Shown here one piece after another: positions 17,021-27,100 of a stretch of 42,525 nucleotides of DNA (the stretch's first letter is position 1; every line of letters starts with the position of its first letter). The position numbers were made by a program, and so were the translations under genes. The DNA comes from Myxococcales bacterium (GTDB lineage Bacteria; Myxococcota; Myxococcia; Myxococcales; Myxococcaceae), in NCBI GenBank assembly GCA_030681895.1, contig JAUXRI010000232.1, positions 1 to 42,525 on the forward strand, read 5' to 3'. Under the pieces are notes generated by a model. It saw only the letters and a program-made list of their open reading frames with translations, made no database searches and was not told the origin of the DNA.

Positions 17021-17719
17021 ATGCGCCGCGTCTCGATCGTCGCCCTCGCGTGTCTGCTTGGCGTGCTCGTCGTCGGCCTCGGGTCGCGGCTCGCCGTGCG
17101 CTGGTTGACCGACGACGCCCGCTTCGTCGCCGAGGCCGAGCGGATCGTCGGCACCGTCGTTCGTGTCGATCGTCCGGCGAAGGGCGCGAGTGAGTCGTCG
17201 ACGCTCCCGGTCGCGGTGATCTACGCCTTCAAGGGGCAGCACAGCGCCACCATCGATCTCGAGACCTCGCTCGCCGAGCCGCTGGGGAAGGGTGCTCCGA
17301 TTTCGCTGCTGGTCCGGCCCGACGATCCCGGTCGCCCACGCGAACTCGGCACGGCCGAGGCGCGCGCTGGTCGCAGCTCGCTCATCATGCCCATCGTCGG
17401 CGTCGCGATCGTCGCAGCGATTCTCGTGCTGATTCGCGAGCTCCGTCGGGCCACGCGACGTGAGGTCGAGCCGCTGCGCACCGGGCTCCTGGTGTGGTTG
17501 ACGCCCGACGCGCCGCTTCCCGAGACGAAAGCGCCGTTCAGCTTCGCTGCGCACTACTTCCGCGATGACGTGAAGCAGGCCGTGACCGCGAACGCCGATG
17601 GGCGCCGCAAGCCGGTGAAGAATGGCGAGAAGGTGCTCGCAGCCGTGGCACCGCGCGAGCCCACGTGGGTGCGCGTCGTCGACGAAGAGGTCGCCCGATC
17701 GCTCGGCTGGTATCGCTGA
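17021..17719 (+). CDS. DUF3592-like two-helix membrane protein
   Basis: 232 aa from the ATG at 17021, which has GGGAG close upstream; a longer in-frame start at 16961 adds a non-hydrophobic stretch and is less likely. One transmembrane segment lies at about residues 6-26 and a second at about 122-142. Between them is a roughly 95-residue soluble domain containing VTVVY-like strands (VAVIYAFKG) and LLVRPDDPGRPREL, reminiscent of DUF3592 proteins, in which an extracytoplasmic domain is held between two helices. The C-terminal 90 residues are cytoplasmic or periplasmic depending on topology. Function is unknown. A GC hairpin (GCTGC/GCAGC, 17724-17736) follows the stop. Confidence 0.7.
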   Translation: MRRVSIVALACLLGVLVVGLGSRLAVRWLTDDARFVAEAERIVGTVVRVDRPAKGASESSTLPVAVIYAFKGQHSATIDLETSLAEPLGKGAPISLLVRPDDPGRPRELGTAEARAGRSSLIMPIVGVAIVAAILVLIRELRRATRREVEPLRTGLLVWLTPDAPLPETKAPFSFAAHYFRDDVKQAVTANADGRRKPVKNGEKVLAAVAPREPTWVRVVDEEVARSLGWYR

Positions 17720-17874
17720 TCGGGCTGCCGCGCAGCGGGGACGGACCCTCACCGACGAGCTTGCCGATCTTGCGGCTCGCCCTCTTCGATCCGCAGCGTG
17801 ATGCTGATGTTTCGTTTGTCGGGCGAGAGACTGGGAAGCGCGCGGCCGATGAGGCAACCGCGAACTGGAGCCAC

Positions 17875-18144
17875 TCAGCCGAGGCCCCAGAACGCATCCA
17901 TCAACCGAGAGCCCCACCGCCGGAGCACCGTCGAGATCGGCTCTTTCGTCCGCAGGAGCGCGACAACCATTGCGCCAGTCGCGAGCGCCATCGCGACGAT
18001 CGCCAGCACCGGCACCAGGTCCGCCCACTCAGTCACCGCAACGCAACAAGCAGCCTGCGTCGGCATTCCGCACGGCTGCGTCGAGCACTGGCGTCGAGTT
18101 CGTGCACTCGCGTGTCCATCAACTGTGGATGAAAGGTCGACCAT
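17875..18144 (-). CDS. Small single-pass membrane protein (candidate)
   Basis: 89 aa from the ATG at 18144, which lies 8 bp after the stop of the secreted-protein gene upstream on the same strand, with GAGAG just before it. The first 40 residues contain a Cys cluster (RRQCSTQPCGMPTQAACC). A clear transmembrane segment follows (LVPVLAIVAMALATGAMVVALL, about 43-64), then a basic amphipathic tail (RTKEPISTVLRRWGSRL). The position, hydrophobic helix and positive-inside tail support a real gene. No family is recognised. It is the last of three genes in a minus-strand set. Confidence 0.45.
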   Translation of the reverse strand: MVDLSSTVDGHASARTRRQCSTQPCGMPTQAACCVAVTEWADLVPVLAIVAMALATGAMVVALLRTKEPISTVLRRWGSRLMDAFWGLG

Positions 18145-18152
18145 CACTCTCG

Positions 18153-19490
18153 TCAGCGGCGCACCAGGTGGTACGCCTGCCCGCTGAACTTCTGGTGCAC
18201 CAGGTGCAGCACCCGCTGCCCGCGCAGCAGCTCGAACTGAGCGCGGTACGTGTCGCTGTGCCCTTCGTCGTCGGTGAGCGTCACCGTCCACGACGAGACG
18301 TTGGCCTTGCCCTGCCGCTTCCCGGTGGAGCCGCGCGCGACGCCGCCCTGCTGCGAGAAGCCCGACCAGGCATGGGTGAAACGTCCTCCCGAGAACGTGA
18401 ACGTGTCGCTGACGCTCGCGCCCGACCAGCCGGCCGAGAGCCCGGTGCCGCTGTTGACGTACTCGGCGAAGCCCGCTCCGCCGCCCGACCAGGTACCGCC
18501 GAGGTCCTTCGCTGCGACGTCGAACTTGTTCATGGCGCGCAGCACCATCATGCGCTCGAGCGTGGGGAACTCGGCACGAAAGCCGGCCGCGTCGCGCGTC
18601 ACCACCTCGACGCCGTACGCGTTGCCGTTCTCGCTCTGGAACGCGAGCGCCACGTGCACGGGCTGGCCCTGTGGATCGGTGCCGTCACCCTCGCCGAACG
18701 AGATCTGCCCGACGCCTGCTTCGGTGGGCCGCGTCGCGACCGTCGGCACGCGCCAGCGGGGACTCACCAACAGGTTCCAGAAGTGCAGCACCCGCTCCTG
18801 GTCGCCCATGTGGCGGGTCTCGTCGGTCCACGCGACGGGGAAGTGGAGGAACGCGCGCGTCGCTCCTTTCCGCAACGCCACGCCGTCATCCGTCGCGGTC
18901 GCCAGCCAACCGTCGTCGAAGGTCGTGGTGACGAACTGGTAGCCGCCCTTCGTCGACGCCACGGGCGGCGCTGGCGGCTGGACAGGCGCAGGACCTGGCC
19001 CGGCTGCTTTCGGGCCTGCCGTGAAGCGCATCGACTCCACGACCTTCGTCGCCTCGGGGACGAAGTCGCGGCCGCTGCCGATGTAGAGCACCGACTGCGC
19101 GTAGCCAGACTGCAGGGTGAAGGTGAAGAGGAGCGCGAGCGCCTCGCCGTCATTCCACGGGAAGGTGCCGGCGCCCGTGGCCAGCGTGAAGCCCTGACCG
19201 CGCGTCGACTCGCCCTTCTGGAACGAGGTCGGGTGGTACGGCTTCGCCACGAGGTCCCTCCAGTCGGGCTCGAGGTCACCGGACGGACGTGACGGAACGG
19301 CGCCGTACATGACGACGCGGGCCCAGCGCGCTCCCTCGACGTACTTGAAGCCGAGCGCCTCGCCGGCCTGCTCGCGCGTCCACCCAGCGGGCGGCGTGAA
19401 GGTGGCCAGGCCCCAGGTCTCGGCCCACGCAGGGCCCGCCACCACCGCCAGCATGAGCCCCATCGCGAGCTGTCGCATGGCTCGAATCAT
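18153..19490 (-). CDS. Secreted protein of unknown function
   Basis: 445 aa. It has a clear Sec signal peptide ending in GPAWA (about residue 23); Met5 is an alternative start that keeps the signal. The mature part begins with TFTPPAGWTRE, which resembles small periplasmic proteins that test a nonlinear-fit or stress domain, but no family is assigned. A Pro-rich hinge at about 155-180 (GPAPVQPPAPP) separates an N-terminal from a C-terminal domain; the last 90 residues (YVNSGTGLSAGWSG, FTFSGGRFTHAW) look like a small beta-barrel. It starts 24 bp after the MopE-like lipoprotein gene, so the two are likely cotranscribed. Confidence 0.8.
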   Translation of the reverse strand: MIRAMRQLAMGLMLAVVAGPAWAETWGLATFTPPAGWTREQAGEALGFKYVEGARWARVVMYGAVPSRPSGDLEPDWRDLVAKPYHPTSFQKGESTRGQGFTLATGAGTFPWNDGEALALLFTFTLQSGYAQSVLYIGSGRDFVPEATKVVESMRFTAGPKAAGPGPAPVQPPAPPVASTKGGYQFVTTTFDDGWLATATDDGVALRKGATRAFLHFPVAWTDETRHMGDQERVLHFWNLLVSPRWRVPTVATRPTEAGVGQISFGEGDGTDPQGQPVHVALAFQSENGNAYGVEVVTRDAAGFRAEFPTLERMMVLRAMNKFDVAAKDLGGTWSGGGAGFAEYVNSGTGLSAGWSGASVSDTFTFSGGRFTHAWSGFSQQGGVARGSTGKRQGKANVSSWTVTLTDDEGHSDTYRAQFELLRGQRVLHLVHQKFSGQAYHLVRR

Positions 19491-19514
19491 AGCGCGGGCG
19501 CCACCTGCGAAGGC

Positions 19515-21020
19515 TCAGTCACGGCAACACAAGACGCCGCCCTTGTCGGTGTTGCCGACCGGCTGGCCACCCGACACGCACGTCGCGTTGGGACAGCCCT
19601 GCTTCGTCACCACTGAGCCTTCATTCAGATGACTCTGCACACCGCCGACGCACTGCCAGGGCCCGAGCGACGGCTCTGCTTCGTTGAAGCCACACGTGCC
19701 GGGCTGAGTGCTCGCCAGGGCCCGCGTGAGCGGCCCGCAGTTCTTCTGCGGAGTCAGCTGAATGCCCAGGTTGCCGCAGCCGAAGACGTCGTTGTGGCTG
19801 GTGCTCGTGTCGCAGGTGGTGTCGTTCGCGCTGTTCTGCACGACCGCGAAGAAGAGCGAGCTCGCCGGAGCTCCGGCCGGTGTCGCTTCGGCGCAGCTCC
19901 CGTTCGTCTTGATGCCGACTTCGTTTTTACCGCGGCACGGATGCCAGCCGACCGCACAGAGATCGGCCGACGCACAGCCCAGGCCCTCGCGGTTGGTCCC
20001 CGTGTTTCCCGCGGCGCGGTTGCAGGCGGCCGAGGTGCTCGCGGTGATGCCGGGGAGCGACCACGCTCCGGAGCAGCCGGCGATCTCGGGGTACTGGAGC
20101 AGCGCGAGAAACCCTTCACGCGTCCCATCGGAGCACCCCGACGGATCGACCGTGCCAGCATCGATGCCCGCGTCGACGCCTGCATCCACTCCAGCGTCGA
20201 CTGGCGCCACGCCTCCATCGAAGAACACGCAGGTGCCGTCACTGCAGATCCGCTCGGCGCCGCACGACGTGCCGTTGGCGACACGATCGATCACCGGCCG
20301 CCCGCTCTCGCACGCGATCATCGTCTGGCAGAGGCCCTTCCTCGCGAGCTCCACCTCGGTACCCGCACCACACGCTGGCCCGTTCGGCGCCTTGCATGAC
20401 TGCGGCCCTGCGCAACGCGCGGTCGTGATCGGGCTGTGCCGCGTGCTGACGCAGGTCGCTTCTCCGGCCGCCGAGAGATCGCCTCGCACCACGACGGAGT
20501 CGAGCCCGCTGCACGCGATGATCCCACAGCGCACGTCGTCCCCGGGCACCGAGAGCTGGCCGCCCGTACACACGATGCACGCCGGCAGATCGATCGCCTC
20601 GTCGATCTGTCCATCGCCGTCGTTGTCGAGGCCGTCGCATTGCTCCATGGGCTGAATCCCGGAGCGCGAGAGATCGATCGTCAGCTCCGTGATGCCGCCC
20701 ATGCTGACGATCACCTCGGGCACGTCGACGCTCTGGAGCGTCATCGATTGATCGTCGATCGCGCTCGCTCTCAAGACGTACGTGGCCGGCATCAACTGAT
20801 CGACCGTCGAGGTCAGCGGAATGGTCGCGATGAAGGCGAACTTCTCGACGGTGGCGGTGGGGCCGATGGCCGAGAGCCCGAGCGTGACGGCTTTGGGATC
20901 GACACCGATCAACGTCACCCGAATCGCGCCGCCGTTCGCGCCCACCACGCGGCCCGCGCCGCAGTTGCAGGCGGACACTGGAAGAAGCGCGAGGAGGAGC
21001 CAGGCGAGGCGGCGAACCAT
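19515..21020 (-). CDS. MopE-like cysteine-rich lipoprotein
   Basis: 501 aa. The ATG at 21020 gives MVRRLAWLLLALLPVSAC, a lipoprotein signal with Cys18; the long in-frame extension upstream has no signal features. A beta-rich domain at about 30-120 is followed by DGLDNDGDGQIDE at 129-141, the calcium-loop-like repeat seen in MopE-type and other Myxococcota surface proteins. Many paired cysteines follow, then a run of DAGVDAG linkers near 275-290, then a C-terminal cysteine-rich domain of about 200 residues (with GWHPCRGKNEVG) that I do not recognise. Probably displayed on the cell surface. It is the first gene of a minus-strand set with a secreted protein and a small membrane protein. Confidence 0.82.
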   Translation of the reverse strand: MVRRLAWLLLALLPVSACNCGAGRVVGANGGAIRVTLIGVDPKAVTLGLSAIGPTATVEKFAFIATIPLTSTVDQLMPATYVLRASAIDDQSMTLQSVDVPEVIVSMGGITELTIDLSRSGIQPMEQCDGLDNDGDGQIDEAIDLPACIVCTGGQLSVPGDDVRCGIIACSGLDSVVVRGDLSAAGEATCVSTRHSPITTARCAGPQSCKAPNGPACGAGTEVELARKGLCQTMIACESGRPVIDRVANGTSCGAERICSDGTCVFFDGGVAPVDAGVDAGVDAGIDAGTVDPSGCSDGTREGFLALLQYPEIAGCSGAWSLPGITASTSAACNRAAGNTGTNREGLGCASADLCAVGWHPCRGKNEVGIKTNGSCAEATPAGAPASSLFFAVVQNSANDTTCDTSTSHNDVFGCGNLGIQLTPQKNCGPLTRALASTQPGTCGFNEAEPSLGPWQCVGGVQSHLNEGSVVTKQGCPNATCVSGGQPVGNTDKGGVLCCRD

Positions 21021-21118
21021 GAGTCGCGCGAGAGCAAGCCTCGTGCCCCGGCTCCGGTCAAGGTCCACGGGCGCAAGTGAGAGAGAACGCTGCTGGCTCA
21101 CATTCGCCCGAGACGCGG

Positions 21119-21139
21119 CGAGGAAGACTTGCCTCCTCG
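21119..21139. promoter_or_regulatory. Inverted repeat ahead of heme A synthase gene
   Basis: CGAGGA and TCCTCG flank a 9-nt spacer and end 44 bp before the ctaA ATG, in the divergent gap shared with the MopE-like lipoprotein gene. TGCGTTATCA at 21165-21174 is a possible -10 region. Arms of 6 bp could arise by chance. Confidence 0.25.
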
Positions 21140-21183
21140 TAGGGTGATGCAGACGCCGAAGGGGTGCGTTATCAGCCGCCGCG

Positions 21184-22248
21184 ATGAGTGGCTCCACCCG
21201 CCAGCGCGCCGTCGGTCTGTGGCTCCTCGGAGTCTCCGCCGCCGTCGTCGTGCAGGTCATGCTCGGCGGCGTCACGCGCCTCACTGACTCAGGCCTCTCG
21301 ATCACCGAGTGGAAGCCGATTCTGGGCGTGGTGCCGCCGACCGACGACGAGTCGTGGAGCGTGGCGTTCTCGAAGTACCAGCAGATCCCCCAGTTCCAGC
21401 GGCTCAAGTCGCACCTCACGCTCGACGAGTTCAAGGTCATCTACTTCTGGGAGTGGTTCCATCGGCTCTGGGGCCGAATGCTCGGCTTCCTCTTCGTGAT
21501 TCCGCTCGCTGTCTTCTGGAAGCAGGGCCGACTCGAGGGGCTCAAGGGCCGGCTGTTGGTGCTGCTCCTGCTCGGCGGCGCGCAGGGCGTGATGGGCTGG
21601 GTGATGGTCGCCAGCGGCCTGCAGGACCTCGTGTATGTCAGTCACCTGCGGCTCGCAGCGCACTTCATGTTGGCCGCGGTGCTGCTTGCTGCGCTCGTAT
21701 GGCAGGGCGCGGCGCTCGTCTGGCCGTCGAACCTCTCTGGCCGTCCGATGGCCCGGTCGACAATCGTGTTGCTGGTGGTGCTCGCGGTGCAACTGACCTG
21801 GGGCGCGTTCATGGCGGGGCTCAAGGCTGCGCTGGTGGCGCCGACGTGGCCCACCATCAACGGGCAGTGGCTGCCGAATGCGATCTTCGGAGGCGGCGGG
21901 TGGTGGTGGAACGATCCCCTCGCGGTTCACGTCGTGCACCGCATGCTGGCCTACGCGCTCGTCATTGGACTGCTCTGGTGGTGGTGGCGCGCGCGCCTGG
22001 TGCTCGGCACGCTTCGGCACGTGGTGCTCGGCCTCGTCGTCGCGCAGACGATGCTCGGAATCTTGACGACCGTGCAGTCGGTCTACGAAGGCCGGCTGCT
22101 CTGGTTCGGCGTCGCCCACCAGTTGGTCGGTCTGTCGTTGATGGTGGCGCTGGTGCTCTCCCTGCAACGCGTCTGGGGCGTGAAGGTCGTCGGGGTCCGC
22201 CTTCCAGTCATCGCGTCAACCGTGACGCCAACCGAAGCGCCGATGTAG
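21184..22248 (+). CDS. ctaA: Heme A synthase (COX15/CtaA)
   Basis: 354 aa with about eight transmembrane helices. The family hallmark GGVTRLTDSGLSITEWKP is at 28-45. Four conserved His motifs are present: WFHRLWGR (His93), SHLRLAAHF (His154/His160), VHRMLAY (His252) and AHQLVGL (His312), which bind heme b and the catalytic heme. The enzyme oxidises the C8 methyl of heme O to make heme A for aa3-type cytochrome oxidases. The sequence belongs to the longer COX15-like branch. No cytochrome oxidase or ctaB gene is adjacent, so it stands apart from its pathway. It probably has its own promoter in the 163-bp divergent gap. Confidence 0.96.
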   Translation: MSGSTRQRAVGLWLLGVSAAVVVQVMLGGVTRLTDSGLSITEWKPILGVVPPTDDESWSVAFSKYQQIPQFQRLKSHLTLDEFKVIYFWEWFHRLWGRMLGFLFVIPLAVFWKQGRLEGLKGRLLVLLLLGGAQGVMGWVMVASGLQDLVYVSHLRLAAHFMLAAVLLAALVWQGAALVWPSNLSGRPMARSTIVLLVVLAVQLTWGAFMAGLKAALVAPTWPTINGQWLPNAIFGGGGWWWNDPLAVHVVHRMLAYALVIGLLWWWWRARLVLGTLRHVVLGLVVAQTMLGILTTVQSVYEGRLLWFGVAHQLVGLSLMVALVLSLQRVWGVKVVGVRLPVIASTVTPTEAPM

Positions 22249-22309
22249 GGCCGCAGGGATCTGAAACTCACTCGCCGCTGACGTCGTCCCCGGTACACTC
22301 GAGGTCCCC

Positions 22310-23566
22310 GTGAAGACCGCGAACCTGGCCATCGTCTTCACCGACATCAAAGGCTTCACCGAGCGCACCGGAGGGCAGACCCTCGAAGAGAACCAACGGT
22401 CGCTCGCGACGCACAACGCGCTGCTCGCGCCACTCTTCAAGGCCTTCGGCGGGCGCGTGGTGAAGATGATCGGTGACGCCTTCCTCGTCACCTTCGAGTC
22501 GCCGACCTCCGCCGTGCTCGCTGGCGTCGCCATTCAAGACAAGCTCTGGCAACACAACCGCGGCGTGCCCGAAGGCCAGCGCCTCGACGTGCGCGTCGCC
22601 ATCAACGTCGGCGAGGTGCGAATCGAAGACGGTGACGTGTTCGGCGACCCGGTGAACATCGCCGCGCGCGTCGAGGGCATCGCCGAGGCCGGAGAGGTGA
22701 CGTTCACCGAGGCCGTGCACCTGGCGATGAACCGCGCAGAGGTGCCTGCCGAGGTCGTCGGAGAGTTCGAGCTCAAGGGCATTCGCGGGAAGGTGAAGGT
22801 CTACAAAGTGCCGCGGGCTCCGTGGCGGCTCGAGGCGTCCGGAGCGGAGCCGGCGAACGTCGCGATCTCTGCGGCAGACCCGGTGCAACCGCCGTTCGGC
22901 AACATCGCGCTCGCGAAGCTGAAAGACGATCCCTACGCGTCGTCGTCGCTGCTCGCGCCGGAGTTGACGCAGAAGGCCGGAGAGCTCGCGAATCAGGCGG
23001 CGTCGTTCGCCTCGAGCGCGGCGTCGAAGGCCGTCACGATGATGACCTCGAGCCGCGGCGCCCTGGGCTGGTCGAAGGCGCAGCTCGGCGGCTCGATCGG
23101 CGTCGCGCTCGTGCTGGTGCTTGGGCTCTGGTTGCTGCTGCGCGGCAACGCCATCGAGCGCGCGATTCGCGACGTCGCGAACGCCTCGAGCGAGCAACGC
23201 TCCGCAGCCGAGAAGACGGCGCGCGGGTTGATCGAGAAGGAGAAGGACGCCGGGAAGCGCCAGTTCTACCTGGGCGAGCTCGCGGTCGCCTCAGACGACG
23301 GCTCGGCGGTGGGCTACTTCCGCGCCGCCGCGAGGGCGGGCAGCTCACGCGCAGAGGACCGGCTCGTGAAGCTGCTGAGCCACCCGAAGTGCAGCTGGCG
23401 CTCGGCCGCGGCGTCGACGGTTGGCGACCTCAAGCTCACTCGCGCGAAGCGGACGCTGGAGCGGCTGGCCGAGAACGGCGGGGACGACGACGGTGAGCAG
23501 GTGTTGTTCATGGGCTGCAACTCGAAGGCTGCAGCGCAGAGCGCGCTCCGCCAGCTCGAACGCTGA
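22310..23566 (+). CDS. Class III adenylate/guanylate cyclase with C-terminal membrane anchor
   Basis: 418 aa with a GTG start, 11 bp after a TACACT -10-like element. The cyclase domain fills residues 1-168. Metal-binding Asp12 (FTDIKGFT) and Asp56 (KMIGDAF), adenine-contact Lys52 and Asp113, and transition-state Asn116 and Arg120 (GDPVNIAAR) are all present, so it looks active. A Ser/Ala-rich linker leads to one transmembrane helix at about 262-278, then a C-terminal domain of about 140 residues with HEAT/Sel1-like helices (GYFRAAARAGSSRAEDRLVKLL). The catalytic domain is therefore cytoplasmic and the tail is probably periplasmic. A sensory role for the tail is inference. It lies 61 bp after ctaA. 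Confidence 0.9.
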   Translation: MKTANLAIVFTDIKGFTERTGGQTLEENQRSLATHNALLAPLFKAFGGRVVKMIGDAFLVTFESPTSAVLAGVAIQDKLWQHNRGVPEGQRLDVRVAINVGEVRIEDGDVFGDPVNIAARVEGIAEAGEVTFTEAVHLAMNRAEVPAEVVGEFELKGIRGKVKVYKVPRAPWRLEASGAEPANVAISAADPVQPPFGNIALAKLKDDPYASSSLLAPELTQKAGELANQAASFASSAASKAVTMMTSSRGALGWSKAQLGGSIGVALVLVLGLWLLLRGNAIERAIRDVANASSEQRSAAEKTARGLIEKEKDAGKRQFYLGELAVASDDGSAVGYFRAAARAGSSRAEDRLVKLLSHPKCSWRSAAASTVGDLKLTRAKRTLERLAENGGDDDGEQVLFMGCNSKAAAQSALRQLER

Positions 23567-23572
23567 CGTGCT

Positions 23573-24106
23573 TCAGGCGGTGACGGCGCTGCCGGCCACT
23601 GAGGGCTGAGTGCTCTCCTTCACGAGAAACGCCCAGAGTCCGAAGGCCCCGGTGTGCACGATGAGGTTCAGCCAGCTCACGGCCATCAGCACGGTCGCTC
23701 CGCTGCTCCCCGCGTACTGCGCGCCCATCGTTCCGGACACGCCGGTGAGCACAGTGCTTACGAGATAGAGCGCCCACCACAGGCCGACGAGCCCGGCGGA
23801 ACGTCCCGTGCTTCGTTTGTAGACGTCACCAAAGCTCAGCGCGGGCAACACGAAGTTCGCGAAGGGAATGAACCAGCCTCCGACCGCCATGCCGGGACTG
23901 AAGCGGGTCGGGACCGACGTGCCGAGGTACCTGGTCGTCGCGTGCAGCCACATCAAGAAGACGATGACCCCCACGAACTGAAGAAGGGTGGCGACCATGC
24001 CTGCGTAGGGAATCGACGGCAGCACGCGGAGCACGACGGGGAGTGCAGCGCTCGCTCCCAGCAACATCACGGCGAGTTTCCCACGGGACTGGATGGTTTC
24101 GTTCAT
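23573..24106 (-). CDS. DUF4328-like membrane protein
   Basis: 177 aa with four or five predicted transmembrane helices. The stretch FLMWLHATTRYLG, followed by RFSPGMAVGGWFIPFANFVLP, is the signature of DUF4328 membrane proteins, which are often placed beside Ser/Thr kinase or other regulatory genes in actinobacteria and Myxococcota. Its stop lies 6 bp from the stop of the convergent cyclase gene. It is the downstream partner of the large PHP-domain lipoprotein only in the sense of lying next to it; the gap of 49 bp is on the minus strand. Function unknown. Confidence 0.82.
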   Translation of the reverse strand: MNETIQSRGKLAVMLLGASAALPVVLRVLPSIPYAGMVATLLQFVGVIVFLMWLHATTRYLGTSVPTRFSPGMAVGGWFIPFANFVLPALSFGDVYKRSTGRSAGLVGLWWALYLVSTVLTGVSGTMGAQYAGSSGATVLMAVSWLNLIVHTGAFGLWAFLVKESTQPSVAGSAVTA

Positions 24107-24155
24107 GCGCTCTCAACCCCGGCAATGCCGATGAGGTGCAGAAGAACGTCGCTGC

Positions 24156-27100
24156 TCAGTGCGAGTGCACGGCGTCTCGCCACCGGGGAAGAATCTCGGC
24201 AGCTGACTTCACGGGCACTCCCGGCGCCTCGGGGACGATCGGCGGCATCACCTTCGGCCTCATCGCGTTGAACGGCGGCTTGTCGAAGCCGTTCCCATCA
24301 GCGTCGACGTAGATCGGGTTGATGAGCGCGAACGGCGTCGTCGGCGTCACGCCGCCCATCAGCCCCGGCGGGTTGTACGAGAGCGGCGCGAGGCTCCTCG
24401 AGCCGTACACCATCGCCACCAGCCAGGTGTCAGCCATCGGCCGGGGCACGCGGAACGAGACGCGCTTTCGATAGCGCCGGTAGTTCACTGCCGACTCGCT
24501 CGTGGCCGTCTCGAGATCGGCGGGAGACAGCGCGATCATCTGTGTCGCGTTCGGCGCCGGCCAGTTCGTCTGCGACCGGCCATCACAGCCGACGCGCGTG
24601 GTGTTGACCTTTGGGCTCTGCGGATCGAGCGGGCATGCAGCGTCATCTTCCGGTCGATGTGAGAACAGCTCGGCGCGCGTCACGTCGAGGTACTCCGGTA
24701 CCTGCATGTCGAGCTCGAGCGTCACGTCTCCCGGTCCGCTCGGTACCGTGCCTCCGATTCCAACTGGCATCGTCGTCATCGCGCCCATGCCATCGATGCG
24801 GAACGCGCGCGCAGTGACGAACGGCCCGTTGCCGACAGTCGCCTGCTGGGCATTGAGTCGCTCCGAGAGCCGGCTCGACGAGAACGTCGCAGGCGTATCG
24901 CCGTCGACCTTCACCCACGTGCGCCAGCCGCTGCCGATGCGGCCGTAGTGCGTGTCCGACACGCCGGTGCCCGCGATGCGCAGCCCGCGCGACAGCATCA
25001 CGAACCAGTCGTTGAACTTCGAGTGCGCGAGGTCGCTCGTCACGTCGTACGAGTCTTCGGCGTTGTTGAGCAGCTCGAACGCGTTGAAGTCGGCTGACAG
25101 CAGCTTCGAGTCGCTCGCGGTCGCGCCAGGCTGAACCGCCATGCGCAAGACAGTGGGGTGCACTCGGGTGGCGAACGTATCGGTGTCGACCTTGAGGGCG
25201 GTGAAACCTCCGAGCGAGCCGCGCGCGTGGTTGATCTGCACGGTGGTGGCGCCCTTGCGTCGTGCCTCGGCGAACATCTCTGCGGCGCTGAGCGTGGGCC
25301 CCATCGCGCCGGCCCAGTCGATCGCGCCGCCGGTGATCGGGTCGGCGGGATCGCGGGTCAGCGGGAAGACGTTGTAGTGGCCGTACTCCATCGGGCTGAC
25401 CTCTTCGCCGATCGCCGACGCGAGGAATGGCGACAAGCCCGTCTGCGAGATCACGGGAGCGAAGTCGGTCACCACGTCGTGATCGGTGCTGACGATCACG
25501 TCGAGCCCGTCGGACGCGAACGACAGCACCCGCGTCGCGTTGTCGATGATGCTGTCGGGGCTGTTCACCGCGTGCACGTGGAAGTCGCCGCTCATCCAGT
25601 TGCTCGAGTCGATCACCCTCGCGAGCACCGCGTTGATCGTCGCGGGCGCGGTGCGCAGATCGATCGCCGTTCCCGGAGTCGTGGGGAACGTGTTGGGAAA
25701 GACGGAGTACTCGGGGCCGCGGCTCACCAGCACGAGGTACTGCGCTGGAGGCAGGGGCAGGGTGAGCGTTCCACTCGCCGGGACGTAGGCGACCTCGCGC
25801 ACCGAGTCGGGCATCGGGTCCTTCGGCGTGTCGCCGTACAACACCAACAGTCGCTGCGGCGCAGGGCAGGGGCCGTTGGGACACAGCACGGTCACCTTCG
25901 CCGGCATCGGCCCGCCGTTGGCTTCGCGCACCGTGACCGTCAAGGTCTGTGGCGAGACGAGGTCGAAATTCAAAGCCGCTGCGGTGTCTGCGGTGATCGT
26001 CGCCCGCTGCACGGCCGAGGGCACGCGCGAAGAGGCCCAGGCCGAGGCGTCATACCCGCCGATCGGCAAGAGGCCCGAGTAGCGGCCGTCGGCGCCGGTG
26101 AAGAATACGTGCCGCGTCGAGCCCGAGTTGAGCACTACGCGGGCGTTGGCGAGCGGCGCGCCCGAGGAGCGCACCAGCCCGGCCACCGTTCCGATGCGCG
26201 ACGTCGACGAAGCGCGGCCCTGATCGATCAGCGTGCCGATCTCTCCCAGATCGGCGCCGACCCAGAAGTCACGCGCGAGGGCGCCGTAGCCTCCCGGTGG
26301 CAGCCGCAGCTCACCCGGCCGGGGATCGGCAGACGGCGTCACCCACGCGAACAACCCGTTGAGCCCATCGGCGCCGATGATCGAGCCGGTGATGCCAGCG
26401 ACCGTGAGCACCGCGTTCTGTCCCTCGGACTGCGTCGGCAAGCCCACTCGATACGGCGCGTAGCCGTACGCGACGCCGCTGCCCTGGTAGCCGTACCAGC
26501 TCATACGATCGAGGCCGAAGCACAGCCCTCCGAAGCCGAAGCCGTTGGTGCACGCGCGCGGGTTGAAGAACTCGAGCACCGCGCCCGGGTCGGTCAGATC
26601 GCCGACTGCCAGCTCCAGCGTCTGCGTCGTGCTCAGGTTGCACAGGTTCGAGATGAACTTGAGGCGCTGCTCGTTCGGGTTGAGCACGAAGTAGTTGGTG
26701 ATGCGCAACGGCACGGCCACGTACGGGTCGGCCAGCGGCGCGCGCCCGAGAGACGCGACGAGCTGGCTGCGAATCGAGAGGTAGTCGTTGGCTTCGTCGA
26801 GCCCGGTGACGGCGAGGATCGCCGCGCGCCCGTCGCTGCCATCGCGCAGGATCTCGAAGCGCTCGGGCTTGAGCGTGCGGCCGAAGTTGTAGAGCAGCCC
26901 CGTCTCGCCGAACTGATCGTTTCCCGGGCCGGCCCGACGCAGATCGGCGTCGAGAATGGTGCCGCCGAATGGCTGTGGCCCGAAGACCCGGCCGTCGCCC
27001 TGCACGATCACGCGAATCTTCTCGTTCTCGAACAGGTAGTCGCCGACCTTGCCGTGCGCGTTGGGGCCGCCGATCAGCTCGTTCGCCGACTCGATGCGCT

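Noticed and set aside
16619..18028. Long minus-strand frame over the gap and the DUF3592-like gene
   Set aside because: It is the antisense of a gene with better coding features (transmembrane helices, ribosome site); its own translation is Arg/Asp/His-rich and has no motif.
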